DNA of 64,000 nucleotides from Macrotis lagotis (GCF_037893015.1 NC_133666.1:623731352-623795351); one strand, 5' to 3'; counted from the first letter of the stretch, positions 1-12,569 are shown. Notes: generated by a model from the sequence alone, not told the origin. Program-made: numbers and translations.

Positions 1-630
1 AATTGTATGTGAAAGAATTTGGGAATATTGAATCTTATAAAATATATTTACTGATTTCTTTTGGGAAAGAAATATACTAAATTTTGTAATGGGGATTTGT
101 TTTGGTGTTAAATCGATATTGATAATACATTGTCAACAATCTCACAAGGTCTTTTGTTAGTAAAGGAAGAGTTTGTAATGATCTTTATTATTACATGTTT
201 ATGGAAGGGAATATGTATTAATATATATATATATATATATGAATAACTAAAAGTAAAATAAAAAAAAATTTTCCTGGAGGAAGAGCAAGCACCTTCAGGA
301 CAGGAATAACAAAAGACTAGGCAAGGTTTGAGAGAGACAGAGACAGAGCTGACTGGGCTGAGACTCAAGTAAGTCTGCATGCCATGAAGGGAGTCCAAAC
401 CAGACTTTTAGTCTTACCCATTACCTGGGCATAGAAGCATCAGGAGAATTATGGGAAAAGGGGGAAATCCCTCCCTCTCTATGTGACTAAAATCAGGTAA
501 AGGGGTTGTAAACCAGGGAAGAGGAGCAGGAAATGAAGTGAGATTAGGAAGTTATATTTAACAATGGAACAATAGAAGTCAATTTACATCATAGGCACAG
601 ATAACTTTTTCTTACTAAACAGATATTTCT
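1..630. other. No gene seen; AT-rich with (AT)n
   Basis: No coding or RNA gene was recognised. A short (AT)n run lies at about 218-240. The rest is not assignable by eye. Confidence 0.5.
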
Positions 631-797
631 GGGTGCAGCCAGGTGGCACAGTGGATAAAGCACCAGCCCTAGAGTAAGGAGGATCTGAGATCAAATCCAG
701 CCTTAGACATTTAATAATTGCCTAGCTGTATAACCTTGGGCAAGTCACTCTTAACCCCATTTCCTTAAATAAATAAAAATTTAAAAAATAAATAAAA
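631..797 (+). mobile_element. tRNA-derived marsupial SINE (family 1)
   Basis: A diverged copy of the dominant SINE of this window. The head reads like cagc-aggtggcacagtggata, followed by gttcaaat-type and cttgggcaag-type blocks and an A-rich tail. Confidence 0.85.
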
Positions 798-1722
798 CTT
801 AGATACTTCTATATTTCTCCTGCTACATATTCCCCACTCAGATAGAATTTAACACTGTAAAAGATTACAAAATTTGTTTCCAATTACATCTCCATACATG
901 TCCATAACTCCTTACATCAATAATACCCTTATATGAGAGTACTCTGTCCAGAAAAATATAATTTTAGTCACTTACATTTTGTAAGATATCTTGTAGTCTG
1001 AAAGTTAGATTTTTAAAATTTCCTATTTATTACATCATTTGAAAAAGCCAGTATAAGTAACTCTTTGTCTAGCATAGTCTTAATTTATGATTTCTTGAAA
1101 TATAGCTTTGAAAAACATCACTGAAATTCAAACAGTGTTAGTTGACTAAGCCTTTAAACCCAAATCATTTTGGCTTTCATTGAATTGCCAATAACATGTG
1201 ACAACCCAAGCCTCTATTCCCTATTATTTGGCTTTTAATGCCTCTAAATGAATATAAACAATAATTGCTTTTTGTTCTGGCTAGAAACTCTGAGGGTTTT
1301 CCCCTTCCAGATGAATTCTTTTGTAATGCAAACTAAGTCAACTTTTGCCTCAATGTTTAGCTAGACCTTTATCATAGCTTGGTTGTTATCTTAAACAAAT
1401 TGAGACCTGGAGAAAGACCTTACTTTAAAAAGTTCTTGGTCATCCACCTCATCTTAGGCCATCATCAGTCATCTTGACTTTTGTCATGCTACACTTGATG
1501 ATATGATGAAGGAACTAGTAGTGTTTTTAACCTGGAACAGAGAATTCAGAGGACACAACAGATAACTATCTTCTAATATTTGTAGGATTGTCACATGGAA
1601 GGAGAAAATGCCCTGATTCTGTTCAGCCTCAAAGGACAGAGATAAAAGTGGGGATATTGGGAACAGTGCAAAGAAACAACACTAGTGTGGGAAAGAATTG
1701 TTTCCACAAGAATGAGAGAGGA
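798..1722. other. No gene seen
   Basis: AT-rich sequence with no recognisable gene. No repeat could be assigned with confidence. Confidence 0.4.
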
Positions 1723-1873
1723 TGGGGAGGCTAGGTGGTACAGTGGATAGAGCACTGGCCCTGGATACAGGAGTACCTGAGTTCAAATTCGGCCTCAGAC
1801 ACTTAATTACATAGTTGTGTGGCAAGCCACTTAACCCATAGCCTTGCAAAAACTAAAAAAAAAAAAAAAAAAA
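1723..1873 (+). mobile_element. SINE (family 1) with target-site duplication
   Basis: A full-length copy with a poly(A) tail. It is flanked by the 13-base direct repeat aatgagagaggat (1711-1723 and 1872-1884), so it is a relatively recent insertion. Confidence 0.93.
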
Positions 1874-1919
1874 TGAGAGAGGATATAAGAATGAAAGAGG
1901 ATATTGCTGATTTAGAGAA

Positions 1920-2450
1920 ACATGGGCATAGGGAGTGTTGAGATCAGTTGAAGACAAACTTTGTAAATCTTTTGTTTTCATTGTTAAGGAAATTTTCCTT
2001 CTTCCTTTATCATCTAATTTAGATCACACCTGGGGGCCTGACCTTCAACTTGATTTGGATTGCATTGTCTTCTGGTGGGGCAGCCATGGAGTACAGCACT
2101 GGAAGCACATCCAAGACCACACAAAAGAGACCCCTCCCCAAAAGGCAAAATCTCCAGTGAGGGACTTGGGTCACTCCCAGGTCACCACCCCCTCCCATGG
2201 ACTCTGAAGGAGAATTTAAGGAGATCAAGGAAGCTGCTCTATCTCTTTTACCTTCCAGACTCCACCAGTTTAATCAGCAATCCACGTGGTCTACTCTTTA
2301 AACTCTTCTTAAATTTCCTATCATTTTCTTATGTATTGTAACTTCTTTTAATAAGTCTTTATTTTTCTTTCCACACCTGCTTTCCCGGATCTAATAGTGA
2401 TTCCTCACAGGCAATAAATGAACCCAAGAAGCCAGAAGCAATATTGCCAG
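1920..2450 (+). mobile_element. LTR-like repeat, copy 1
   Basis: About 530 bases resemble 43120-43655 throughout, for example gggagt-ttgagatcagttg, ccccaaaaggcaaaatctcca and ttgtaacttcttttaata. A polyadenylation-like ttttaataagtc near the end and the absence of coding sequence suggest a solo LTR of an endogenous retrovirus-type element. Exact termini and duplicated target sites were not resolved. Confidence 0.5.
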
Positions 2451-3769
2451 AATCTCACAGATGTCTGTGAGGATAATACATTACAAAAGGCAGGATCTTT
2501 GTGAAAACTGAAAAATGCCAACCTGTTTAAAGGAAGGGAAGAGTGAAACAAAAAGAAAGGTGATTAAAGGAATAATTTTGCAACTAGTCAGGTGTTGACA
2601 GAGGGTCTGTGTTCTTCTCCTTTGCATCTGCTCAAGGAGGTTACCAAGCAGGACTGGGAAAATGTACAAGGGTGAATGTATCAATAAGATTGTGACCCTG
2701 GTCAAAGATTCGCATTGAAGGGGGAGGAACAAGCCTTTCAAATTGCACAATGTTGTCCCATGACTCAAGGCCCCTTTCCTTAAGGGTGGTGCTCCTTTGC
2801 AAAGATATATCAATAAAAGACATTTTAATCACTCTGGACTAAGTATTAATAATAACAAGCCATTGATAACAACTAGGCTTGATGGATTAAAAACTTCCAT
2901 CTTTCCATTTCAGCTCCATATTGGAACTATCCAAAAGAACAATGGGTTATATCAGAAAATGCGGAACTCCCTTCAAGCAAAGCGTGGATGGCACCTTGAT
3001 CAGGGGAAATTCCTTCTCAAGTACAGCATGGATTAAGTGGTCCCCAAGCATCCATGATGTTGATTCCTTAATGAAGACAAATAGATCCTTATAAGGAAAG
3101 CACAAAACTCCCTAGCAATAATCCACCATGGTTGCTGAGGTTAATGGTTTTCTGAACAAAGCATTCTGAGAAGAAATCATAGTGGTAATCCCACTGATCT
3201 GCACAGTGATTCACAGCTTACTCTAAACCACTTATGTCATCTCCCTAGGAGGCCTTAAGGATTTCTGGGTTGCCAAATCTTAAGATTGGGATCTTCAGGT
3301 GTGTGTGTCTCAGATATTAGGCCCTTCAAGAAGCTGTTGTATTGTCTGTTGATAATTTTTTTTTACAAGTCCCAGAATGTGACTTTGAGGCTCTGGTATT
3401 AAAGACATTATTAAAGGAGCTCAAGAGAGCCAGTCATGATGACTGAGGCCTTCCTGCATAGAATGTCTGATCCTAAAAACTGCCTTAATCTACAGGTAAT
3501 GTCTATGTACTGTGCCCTCAATACATCAGCTAATGTAATAATTAGAGAAAAGAGCCATTCCCCCATCCCCATCAGAGTAAAATACTTTTTCCAGTTTCCC
3601 TAGGATGGGGTTACCTACTACTTTTCATTGGACACTTTCAGGGACAAGGATCTCTCTCTTTCCCAGGAGTTAAAATTCTAACTTGTTCCTTACCTAGATA
3701 AGTTATTCACAGTAGATTATCTTATAATATTGTTGTTCCTGTATACAATGTTCACTCTTCACTTCACTT
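2451..3769. other. No gene seen
   Basis: Short chance ORFs only. There are no splice-flanked Ig motifs, RSSs or RNA genes, and the origin of this unique-looking sequence is unclear. Confidence 0.4.
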
Positions 3770-4428
3770 TATATCAGTTCATGTTGTTTTTCAATGTTTT
3801 TCTTTTTTTCCAATTATATGCAAAGATAGTTTTCAACATTCACCCTTTTGCAAATTTTTGAGTTCTGCATTTTTCTACAATTCTCTCCTTTCAATGACAA
3901 TGAATGATCTGATATAGATTGCATATGTACAATAGTATTTAACATATTTCCATATTAGGCATGTTCTGAAAGAAGAATTAGAACTAAGTGGGGGGGGGGG
4001 GGTTGAGGGAGAGAATTATGGGAAAGAACAAAATAGGATCACTTTTATTTTCCTCCATCCTATCTTCCCCCATCTGTACTTTTCTTTCTCCTTCCCCCTT
4101 ATTCCTCCACCATTGTTTTGTTTCTGATTGCTGTCTGCCTTACATTGTCCTTTCATCTTTTCCTTTCTACTTTCCTTTCTACTGGATAAATTTCTAAATC
4201 CAAATGGGAATGAATACAATTCCCTCTTGAAGTCAAATCTGTTGGGAGTAAGATTTACTCAGTGTTTACACTTTCTCTTCTTTCCCTCTACTATAATAGT
4301 CTTTTATGGCTCTTCAAGTGGTATTAATTATCCTCTAATGCTTCCTCCTTTTATCTCCCAGCATAATAATGTGCTAATTGATTCACACTTGTCTTGTCCT
4401 TTCAACTATCCTGATAGAAATACAGTCC

Positions 4429-4971
4429 TTTTTTTTTAATTTTATTGATTTATTTTTGAATTTTACAATTTTTCCCCTAATCTCCCTTCCCTCCCCCCAT
4501 CCCCCACAGAAGGCAATCTGTTAGTTTTTATATTGTTTCCATGCTATACATTGATCTAAATAGAATGTGTTGAGAAAGAAATCATATCCTTAAGGAAAAA
4601 AATTATAAGAGATAGCAAAATTACATAATAAGATAACAGGGTTTTTAAAAAAATTAAAGTCTTTGGTCTTTATTTAAACTCCACAATTCTTTCTCTGGAT
4701 ACAGATGGTATTCTCCATCGCAGATACCCCATAACTGTCCCTGACTGTTGCCCTGATGGAGTGAGCAAATCCATTCAGATTGATCATCAACCCCATGTTG
4801 CTGTTATGGTGTACAATGTTCTTCTGGTTCTGCTCATCTTGCTCAGCATCAGTTCATGCAAATCCCTCCAGGTTTCTCTGAATTGCCATCCCACCTGGTT
4901 TCTAATAGAACAATAGTGTTCCATAACATGCATATACCACAATTTGTTCAGTCATTCCCCAATTAATGGAC
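4429..4971 (-). mobile_element. L1 3' end, 5'-truncated insertion
   Basis: This is the complement of the same L1 3' region seen sense at 10850-11500 and 48200-48700 (cagcaacatggggttgatgatcaa-like, gttctattagaa). It is flanked by similar 15-base repeats, atagaaatacagtcc (4414-4428) and atagaaatacaattc (4972-4986). Confidence 0.75.
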
Positions 4972-4986
4972 ATAGAAATACAATTC

Positions 4987-5130
4987 TTTTTTTTTTAATT
5001 TAAGGCAGTGGGTTTAAGTGGCTTGCCCAAGGTCACACAGCTAGGTAATTATTAAGTGTCTGAGGCTGTATTTGAACTCAGATATTCCTGACTCCAGCAC
5101 CAATTGTACTGCACTACTTAGCTGCCCCTG
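4987..5130 (-). mobile_element. SINE (family 1), antisense, nested
   Basis: Poly(T) is followed by aaggcagtgggtttaagtgg through ctgcccctg. It is inserted next to the preceding L1 fragment at the related motif agaaatacaatt / agaagtacaatt. Confidence 0.9.
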
Positions 5131-7227
5131 TAGAAGTACAATTATTAAAAGTCATAAGTATGATAATCTTATGATCAATTTGTATTCACACCCTCTGCTC
5201 AAGTATTCTCCTTTCAACTTTCCCAATAGAAAGTAGCTAGAGTACCATCACAGTATGATCAAATTATATCCATACCCTATGTCCTCCTTCAAAATGTCCC
5301 AATATGAATGTAATCTTAAAGAGTTAAAGTGAATCATCATATTACGATCAGTTTATGCCCATACCCTTTGTCTAATGTTATTTTCAACTGTCCCAATAGA
5401 AATAAAATTCTCAAGACTCATAGGTATTGCCTTTCTATTTAGCCTTGTTAATTAATATGTTTTTCTTTCTATTCATCTTTTTACATATCTCTTGAAGCCT
5501 GTATTTGAAGATCAAATTTTCTATTCAATTCTGGTCTTTTTATCAGATAAATTTGAAAGTCCTCTATTTCATTGAAAATTCAACTTTTTTCCCCTGAAAG
5601 AATATGTTGAATTTGTAAGCTACTTGATTCCTGGTTTTAATCCAAACTCCTTCACCCTCCTGAATACCACATGCCAGTTCCTCCAATTCTTTAATGTTGA
5701 AACTGACAAGTCCTACATAATCCTATATAATTCCTTAGTATTTAAATGGTTTGAAATTTGATTACAATATTTATTGATATTTTTATTTTAGGATCTCTTT
5801 CTGGGGGTGATCAATGGATTCTTTCAAAGGCTATATTATCTTCTTGATCTAGGATATCAAGACAGTTTCCTAGGATAATTTCCTGCATGATATTATCCAA
5901 ACTCTTTTTCTGATGAAGGCTTTCAGGTAGACCTAAATTATCTCTTCTACATCTGTTTTCCAGATCGGTTGTTTTTCCTAAGAGGTACTTTACACTTTCT
6001 TCTATTTTTTTCAGTCTGATGATTTTATTTGATGGCTCCTTGAGTCATTAGTTTCCATTTGTCCAATTCTAGTTTTTAGCATTTTGTTTTCTTCAGTTAG
6101 CTTTGTGTTTACTTTTCCAGTTGATTAATTTTATTTTTAGAGGAGTTGATTTCTTTTTCCATTTGGCCATTTTTACTTTTATCATTTTCTTTAGTCAATT
6201 TTTCCTAATTCTCCTCCATGACTCTCATTTCTTTTCTCCATTTTTCTTCTTCATTATCTCTTCTTTGGTTTTTAAAATCCTTTTTGAGCTCCTCTAAGAG
6301 TATTCTGGATTTAAAAACCATTTAAAAACCCCTTTGAGGCTTCACATGTACATATTTTGCATTGATTTCCCCTTCTGAGATGGTGGTTTTATCATCCCTA
6401 TCAGAATAGTAGTTTTTATAGTTAATGCTTTGGGGGGGGGGGGTTGATCATTTTGATAGCTGAGCTCCTGGGGCAAAGGGGGCACAGTGCCAAGTTTTTT
6501 GTATTTAGACCAGGGGTCTTATCCCTGGTTTACTGTTTCCCTATGGCCTTTTATTTCCTGCATTATAGTAGTTCAATCCAGTCTAATCTGTTCCGCCAGC
6601 ATTCCCAGGATTCAAATTTTGTCTTCTGAACTGATGTTGGGATTCTCACTATCGGTCTGCTACACCACTAGCTTGCTGAGTTTGGACCTGAGCTGTGTTG
6701 TGGCTAAGAACCTCCTGATGGCTTTCTAGCTCTCCTACCTATTCTGAGTATATTTCCCTTTTACCCGTGTGCCCTTTACTATAGTTCCATACCATGGAGG
6801 TATTTTGAGCTGAGAACTTGTTTCACTGTTTTTTGTGGGTTCTGTCATTTTAAGGTATGTTTAGAATCGGGGTGGGGAGGATCTTTTTTTTCTGTCAAGG
6901 GCCATTTGGATCTTTATAAAATCACTTGTGGTACATACAAAATTATCAATTTAAAAATTAAGCTGCTAAATTTTGTCAAACATTTAATTAATTCAGCCCT
7001 AAAAAACTCCTGGATTTATTGAATTTCAAATTTGGTATGGGCCAGCCCAAATGATTTCAAAGACCTGGTTTAGAGCCTTCATTTTAAAGTTCAGGGACAG
7101 CTCCAGGAACTTCCTGGCTTCATGCCACAATCTTTGTTCCACCCTTGGAAATTCCATAAAGATTTTTCTATGCAGCTGATAAACATACCATCTGGGGATA
7201 TGGCTTCTTAGGTATTCAAACTCAACA

Positions 7228-7440
7228 CCTTGAAAATTAGGTGGCACAGTGGATAGTGCTGTGTTCACAAGTACTGAGTTCAAATCCAGACTAAGATTGG
7301 ATTTACTAGCTGGACAAATCACTTTTCCTGTAAAATGGGGATAATAATAATATCTACCTCCCACAATTATGATAATCAGATAAGATAAAAATCATAATTT
7401 TTATGCTTACCATAGTGTCTATAACTATATAAATATTAGC
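7228..7440 (+). repeat. Diverged SINE with MIR-like 3' part
   Basis: Begins aggtggcacagtggata with gttcaaatcc, then continues as cctgtaaaatggggataataata, a MIR-type tail. Confidence 0.6.
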
Positions 7441-7649
7441 TATTATTAAACCAATGGATTATTAGTATTCTAGTATCATTTTGCTTCCTTATACAAGCTG
7501 CTGGAGAGCTGTAAATTCTTAGGTACTAGTACCTTTCCCCTGAGGTTATTTCCCATGAAGGGTGGATGGATGGATGGACAATGATAGGTTCTATGTATAT
7601 AGTTGTCTTCCCATTAGAAAGTGTGCTCTTTAAGCACAGAGCCTTTTTG

Positions 7650-7797
7650 TTTAGGTTTTTGCAAGGCAAATGGGGTTAAGTGGCTTGCCCAAGGCCACAC
7701 AACTAGGTAATTATTAAGTGTCTGAGACCAGATTTGAACCCAGGTACTCCTGACTCCAAGGCCAGTGCTTTATCCACTATGCCACCTAGCCGCCCCT
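7650..7797 (-). mobile_element. SINE (family 1), antisense
   Basis: Complete copy (tttttgcaaggc to gccacctagccgcccc). The flanking direct repeat gcacagagccttttt occurs at both ends. Confidence 0.93.
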
Positions 7798-7939
7798 GCA
7801 CAGAGCCTTTTTTGCATTCTTTGTATCCTGTGTTTTCATGACTTCTCCTAGTCTACGTCCTCTGGACACTAACCCAGCCCTGTATCATTTTAATATATTA
7901 ATAGAAGATGCAAAGATCCAATAGAGATAATGGCAATAA

Positions 7940-8170
7940 TAATTGCTATTAGTATATAATAGTATCAATATTATGTCTTACAAAGCATTTTACAAATATT
8001 TTCTTGATTGATCCTCAAAACAATCCCTGGAGACAGGTGGTACTATGAACTTCATTGAATGACTTGCCTAGGGTCACACAGGTGACCTAATAATAATGTG
8101 TCTAATAAATACAGAATTTCAGATCTTCCAGCTGCCAAATGCAGTACTCTATTCATTAAGTTACCTAATT
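7940..8170 (-). repeat. MIR-type ancient SINE, antisense
   Basis: Reads as the complement of MIR: acaaagcattttacaaatattttc, cctagggtcacacag, then a degenerate body. Confidence 0.65.
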
Positions 8171-8990
8171 GTCTCAGTCACCCTTGACCTTTCCTTTTCC
8201 CTCATCCCCTATAGCTAAACAATGACTATGTCTTATTGATTCACCAGACAATATGTCTCCCCTGATTGAAAAGAAAAATCTGCAAGCAAGCAGGCTACAA
8301 TCATTCCAGTTCAGTACTGAACTATTAGCATAGCTTCATAATTTGTCCACCTGCTTCTGATCTCCTCTCAACAGTCTTTCCTCCAGAAGTGCTCAGTTCA
8401 CAGAAGGTAAAGGAATAGAAGGAGACTGCTGAGGTCTGTCCTCTGTCCCTGAGACAGGACTCTGGAGATTTAACCATATTCAGACCCTGGTCGCAGTTTG
8501 GTCCTCCCATAAAGCAGAGACCTTCTCATAGTCCTGTGGCAGAGGGGTGAGCTAGTGGTCATTCAACAGACCAGGAGAGCAGTCAGAGCCTCACATACTG
8601 AGATCCTTGCAGGGGTGCAGGTACAGGCTGGGGAAATGAGTAAACAGAAAAAAAAAAAAAGAAACCTGACCATAGACAGACTCAGATATTCAAAATACTC
8701 AATCAAAATACTCAAGCCTCTGCAGTTAAAGACTCCAAGAAATATAGAAGTTGGACTCAGGCTATGACAGAGCTCAAAAAGGATTTTGAAAATCAAGTAA
8801 GAGAGATAGAAGAAATTGGGAAAAGTAATGAGAGAGATGCAGGAACAACATGAAAATGAAGTCAGCAGTTTAGTCAAAGAAATAAAAAAAAATGCTAAAA
8901 AAAATAACATGTTAAAAACAAGCTTACGTCAAATGAATAAAATAGTCCCAAAAGTTACTGAAGAGAAGAATGCTTTAAAAAGCAGACTTA

Positions 8991-9142
8991 GGGGCATCTA
9001 GGTGGCGCAATAGATAGAGCAGCAGCCCTGGAATCAGGAGTACCTGAGTTCAAATCTGGCCTCAGACACTTAATAATTACCTAGCTGTGTGGCCTTGGGC
9101 AAGCCACTTAACTCCATTGCCTTGCAAAACCTTAAAAAAAAA
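8991..9142 (+). mobile_element. SINE (family 1) inside the HAL1-like ORF1
   Basis: Standard copy, ggggcatctaggtggcgca to ccttgcaaaacctta plus A tail. It splits the ORF1 relic. Confidence 0.92.
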
Positions 9143-10344
9143 GAAGTAGAATTGGCCAGATGGAAAAGAAGTTAAGAAAGCTCTCTGAGGAAAACAAATC
9201 CTTCAGTTGTAGAATAGAGCTAAAGGAAGCTGATGACTTTATGAGAAATCAAGACACAATAATTTAACCACAAAGGAATGAAAAACTACAAGAAAATGTG
9301 AGATATCTAATTGAAAAACCAACTGATCTGGAAAAGAGATCTAGAAAATATAGTTTAAAGACTACTGGGCTACCTGAAAGGCATGTAAAAGAGCCTTGAC
9401 CTCATTTTTAAAGAATTTCTGCAAGAAAATTGCCCTGGTATCCTAGAAGCCAAGGGTAAAATAGAAATTGAGAGAATCCACTGATATCCCCCAGAAAGAG
9501 ATACAAAAAAACCCCAAGAATATTATAGCCAAGTTCCAGAACTCCCAAGTTAAAGAGATAATATTACAAGCAGCCAGAAGGACACAATTCAAATATCATG
9601 TAGCTGCAGTCAGGATTACACAGGATTTGGCAGCATCCACAATAAGGGCTCATAGGGCTTAGAATATAAAATTCCAGAAGGCAAAAGAGCTTGGAATGCA
9701 ACCAAGAATCAACCACCAGCAAAACTGAACATCCTCTTCCAGGGGAAATATGGACTTTCAGTGAAACAGGGAAATTTCAAATGTTCCTGTTGAAATAACC
9801 AGAGCTGAACAGAACGTTTGATCTTCAAGTACAGGACTCAGGTGAGGCACATAGAGGGTGGATGAAAAGGGTAAATTATGAGGAGCTTAATGATGCTGAA
9901 TTGCATATATTCCTGCATGGAAAGATGACACTGACAATATTCATATAAACCTTCTCATTTAATAGAACAGATAGAAGGAGCTTTTATAGATGAGGCACAG
10001 GAGAGAGCTGAATTTGAAGAAATAATATATGGCAAAAATGGAGTCAATGGGTAAAAGGAAAATATACTGGGAGTAAGAGAAAGGAGAGGTAGAATAGACT
10101 AAGATATTTCATATAAAAGATATTTTATGTAGCCTTTGCAATGGTATGTAATGGGGGAAGGTGAGGAGGGATGAGAGAGAGCCTTCATTCTCATGGGAAA
10201 TAGCTCAGAGAGGAATAAGCATGCATACACAATAGCGTATAGACATCTAAAAGAAAAAGAAAAATGGAGGATGGGGGAGGGGAAGGGGGATGTGGGTGAT
10301 AGAGGAGAGTGTAGATCATGGGAGAGGATAGTCAGATATAACAC

Positions 10345-10502
10345 ATTTTCTTTTTTAACTTTTTGCAAAGTGGTGGGATTGGGTGGCCTATTTAGGACCA
10401 TGGGGCCAGGTAGTTGCTGGGTCTCTGAGGTGAGATGTGGGCTTGGGACCTCTTGGCCTCAGGGCCAGTGCTCTGAATGCTGCACTACCCAGCTGCTCCA
10501 CA
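10345..10502 (-). mobile_element. Diverged SINE, antisense
   Basis: The complement of the family 1 pattern is still visible (ctttttgcaaagtggtgggattgg, ggccagtgctctgaatgctg). The flanks share cacattttt-like sequence. Confidence 0.6.
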
Positions 10503-10767
10503 GCACATTTTTGAAGAGGGACAGAGTGAAAGGAGAGAGAAAATATAATAGACGATAGTGGGGAGGAATAGATGGAGGAAATTACAATCAGCAACAGCAA
10601 CTGTAGAAAAATATGGAAGTAACTTCTATGATGGACTTATGATAAAGAATGTGATCCACCAAGACAGAGCTGATGGTATCAGAATACAAACTGAAACACA
10701 TTTTTTTCTCTTTCTTTTACTTTATTTCTCATGAGATTTAATATATTTTTTATTTTTATTTATTTAA

Positions 10768-11635
10768 GGCAATGGGGTTAAGTGATTTGACCAAGGTCAC
10801 ATAGCTAGTATTTGGAACTACACCCAAAGGGCAACAAAAATGCACATACCCTTTGACCCAGCAATACCACTACTGGGTCTATATCCTGAAGAGATGATGA
10901 AAAAAGTGTAAAAACATCACTTGTACAAAATATACAAAAAGCAGCCCTGTTTGTGGTGGCAAATAAGTGGAAATCAAGTAAATGTCCTTCAATTGGGGAA
11001 TAGCTTAGCAAACTGTGGTATATGTATGTCATGGAACACTATTGTTCTATTAGAATTCAGGGTAACGGGATTTCAGGGAAGCCTGGAGGGATTTGCATGA
11101 ACTGATGCTAAGTGAGATTAGCAGAACCAGAAAAACACTGTACACCCTAACAGCAACATGGGGGTGATGTTCAACCTTGAAGGACTTGCTCGTTCCATCA
11201 GTGCAACAATCGGCAACAATTTTGGGCTGTCTGCAAAGGAGAGTGCCATCTGTATCCAGATAAGGAGCTATGGAGTTTGAACAAAGTTCAAGGACTATTC
11301 CCTTTAATTTAGAAAAAAAAAAACAGATATCTTATTGCCAGATCTTGTTATTTCTTAGACTTTTTGTCTCTTCTTTGTCCCATCACACTCAATTTGGATC
11401 AATGTACAACATGGAAACAAAGTAAAGACTGACAGACTGCTTTCCGTTGGGGGGGGGGCGGAGGAAAGTAAGATTGGAGGGAAAATTGTAAAACTCAAAT
11501 AATATCTTTAATAAAAATAAATTTTTTAAAAAAAGGTCACATAGCTAGGCAATTAAGTGTCTGAGGTTGTATTTGAACTTAGGTCCTTCTGACTCTAGGG
11601 CCGGTACTCTAGCCACTGTGTCACCTAGCTGCCCT
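10768..11635 (-). mobile_element. SINE (family 1), antisense, split by an L1
   Basis: The two halves, 10768-10808 (aaggcaatggggttaagtg) and 11549-11635 (to cacctagctgccc), join to one SINE once the L1 insert is removed. Confidence 0.85.
10809..11532 (+). mobile_element. 5'-truncated L1 insertion with 16-bp target duplication
   Basis: This is the L1 3' end (ctttgacccagcaataccactactggg, tggaacactattgttctattag, cagcaacatgggggtgatg) with a G tract and an A-rich tail. It is flanked by the exact repeat aaggtcacatagctag at 10793-10808 and 11533-11548, inside a SINE: a textbook target-primed insertion. Confidence 0.92.
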
Positions 11636-11740
11636 GAGATTTTATATTTTTGTGGATGAAGGGGTATTATGTTTACTCTTAAACAAGAATATTTTATAAA
11701 TAAATTAATTAAATTTTTAAAAATTAAAATAAAAAATAAA

Positions 11741-12290
11741 TAAATATATCAATTATACATGTGAAATAATGCAAAGCATCTTTCCATATTCATCATGTTG
11801 CAAAAAAAAACCAAGAAAAATAAAGTGAAAAAATTATGCTTCTAAAAAAACAAAACAAAACAATCTTTCCTCTACCCAGCTGGCAAACTATACTTCCTAA
11901 AACACAAGGCTGACCAATTCACATCCCTCTTCAAGTAGCTTCAGTGATTCCCTTTGACCTTTGTTTTTATTTTGGAGATTTTCCTTCTCCCAGATCCAAA
12001 TTAGAGTTTGACAGAACTTGAAAAGGAGGATTCCTGAGATCTTCCAAGCCCTTGTCTAGAGCTGCTTTAAGAGACTAGGTGGAAGGAGCAGAGGCCTTCA
12101 GGCTGGAGATTCAGGAGCAGACTTGAGTCTACTACTTAAGTTGGTAATTCCAGACAGATCTCTTCCCTCCTATGACCCAGTTTTCTCATCTGTAAAATGG
12201 GCATATATTTTATATAGGTATCACCTCACAGGGTATGATATGACAAAGGCTTTTTGAAGGCAGGAACAAATCAATTTTTTCCAGGTTCTT
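11741..12290 (+). repeat. A-rich sequence and a MIR-type SINE
   Basis: 11741-12000 is A-rich and unassigned. About 12080-12270 resembles MIR sense (cagttttctcatctgtaaaatggg). No gene seen. Confidence 0.5.
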
Positions 12291-12543
12291 TTAAGTTATG
12301 ATTTTAAGCCCCTCTCTGGGAGGAAAGAATTAGTTCTTTTGCCTCACCAGATGCGAGGTCCCCCAGAATGGAGCCTGCGTCACTTCTCCTGCTTATTTTC
12401 AAATTGAACCAATCCCAAGGTCAGATACATGGAAGAAAGGATGTGTTCTCACAGCAGAAGTTCTGGTGAATTCTACCTGTTCCCAATCTCTGATTGTTTT
12501 CCCAGTAGTCAGCACTGAGGACCTGAGCCCACAGGAAGTGTGG

Positions 12544-12569
12544 ACACACACACACACACACACACACCA
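12544..12569. repeat. (CA)n microsatellite
   Basis: An uninterrupted CA/AC run lying about 30 bases from the RSS of the cluster B V gene. Confidence 0.95.

Larger units (their letters stand above)
3770..6880 (-). mobile_element. L1-type LINE relic, ORF1 and 5' part antisense (HAL1/L1-like)
   Basis: On the plus strand the T-rich sequence reads as the complement of L1 3' and ORF1 material. Stretches at 5800-6300 (tttgatggctcc, ttcttcagttagc, ctcctccatgactctcat) encode, on the minus strand, the Lys/Glu-rich coiled-coil type of ORF1. A G-rich block near 6430 resembles an L1 5' region. All frames are broken. Two younger insertions interrupt it, at 4429-4971 and 4987-5130. Confidence 0.55.
8200..11740 (+). 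mobile_element. HAL1-like element (L1 ORF1 with 3' end, no ORF2), interrupted
   Basis: From about 8550 the sense strand encodes ORF1-type peptides in broken frames: a coiled-coil segment (QEQHENEVSSLVKEIKK, 8816-9001) and the downstream domain (KEIQKNPKNIIAKFQNSQVK, 9468-9662). Soon after comes non-coding 3' sequence ending near 11640-11740 in gtttactcttaaacaagaat and an A-rich tail, with no reverse transcriptase in between. This fits the known ORF1-only half-L1 elements. A SINE (8991), an antisense SINE (10345), another SINE and an L1 3' end (10809) interrupt it. Confidence 0.6.

Noticed and set aside
1727..1800. tRNA gene from A/B-box-like sequence
   Set aside because: It is the tRNA-derived head of a SINE repeated across the window; no cloverleaf with anticodon stem was found.
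8563..8910. 115-codon minus-strand ORF
   Set aside because: It is the antisense shadow of the Lys/Glu-rich L1 ORF1 relic.
11612..11622. cactgtg heptamer-like sequence
   Set aside because: It is part of the SINE consensus (ccactgtgtcacctagc); no nonamer lies at 12 or 23 bases.
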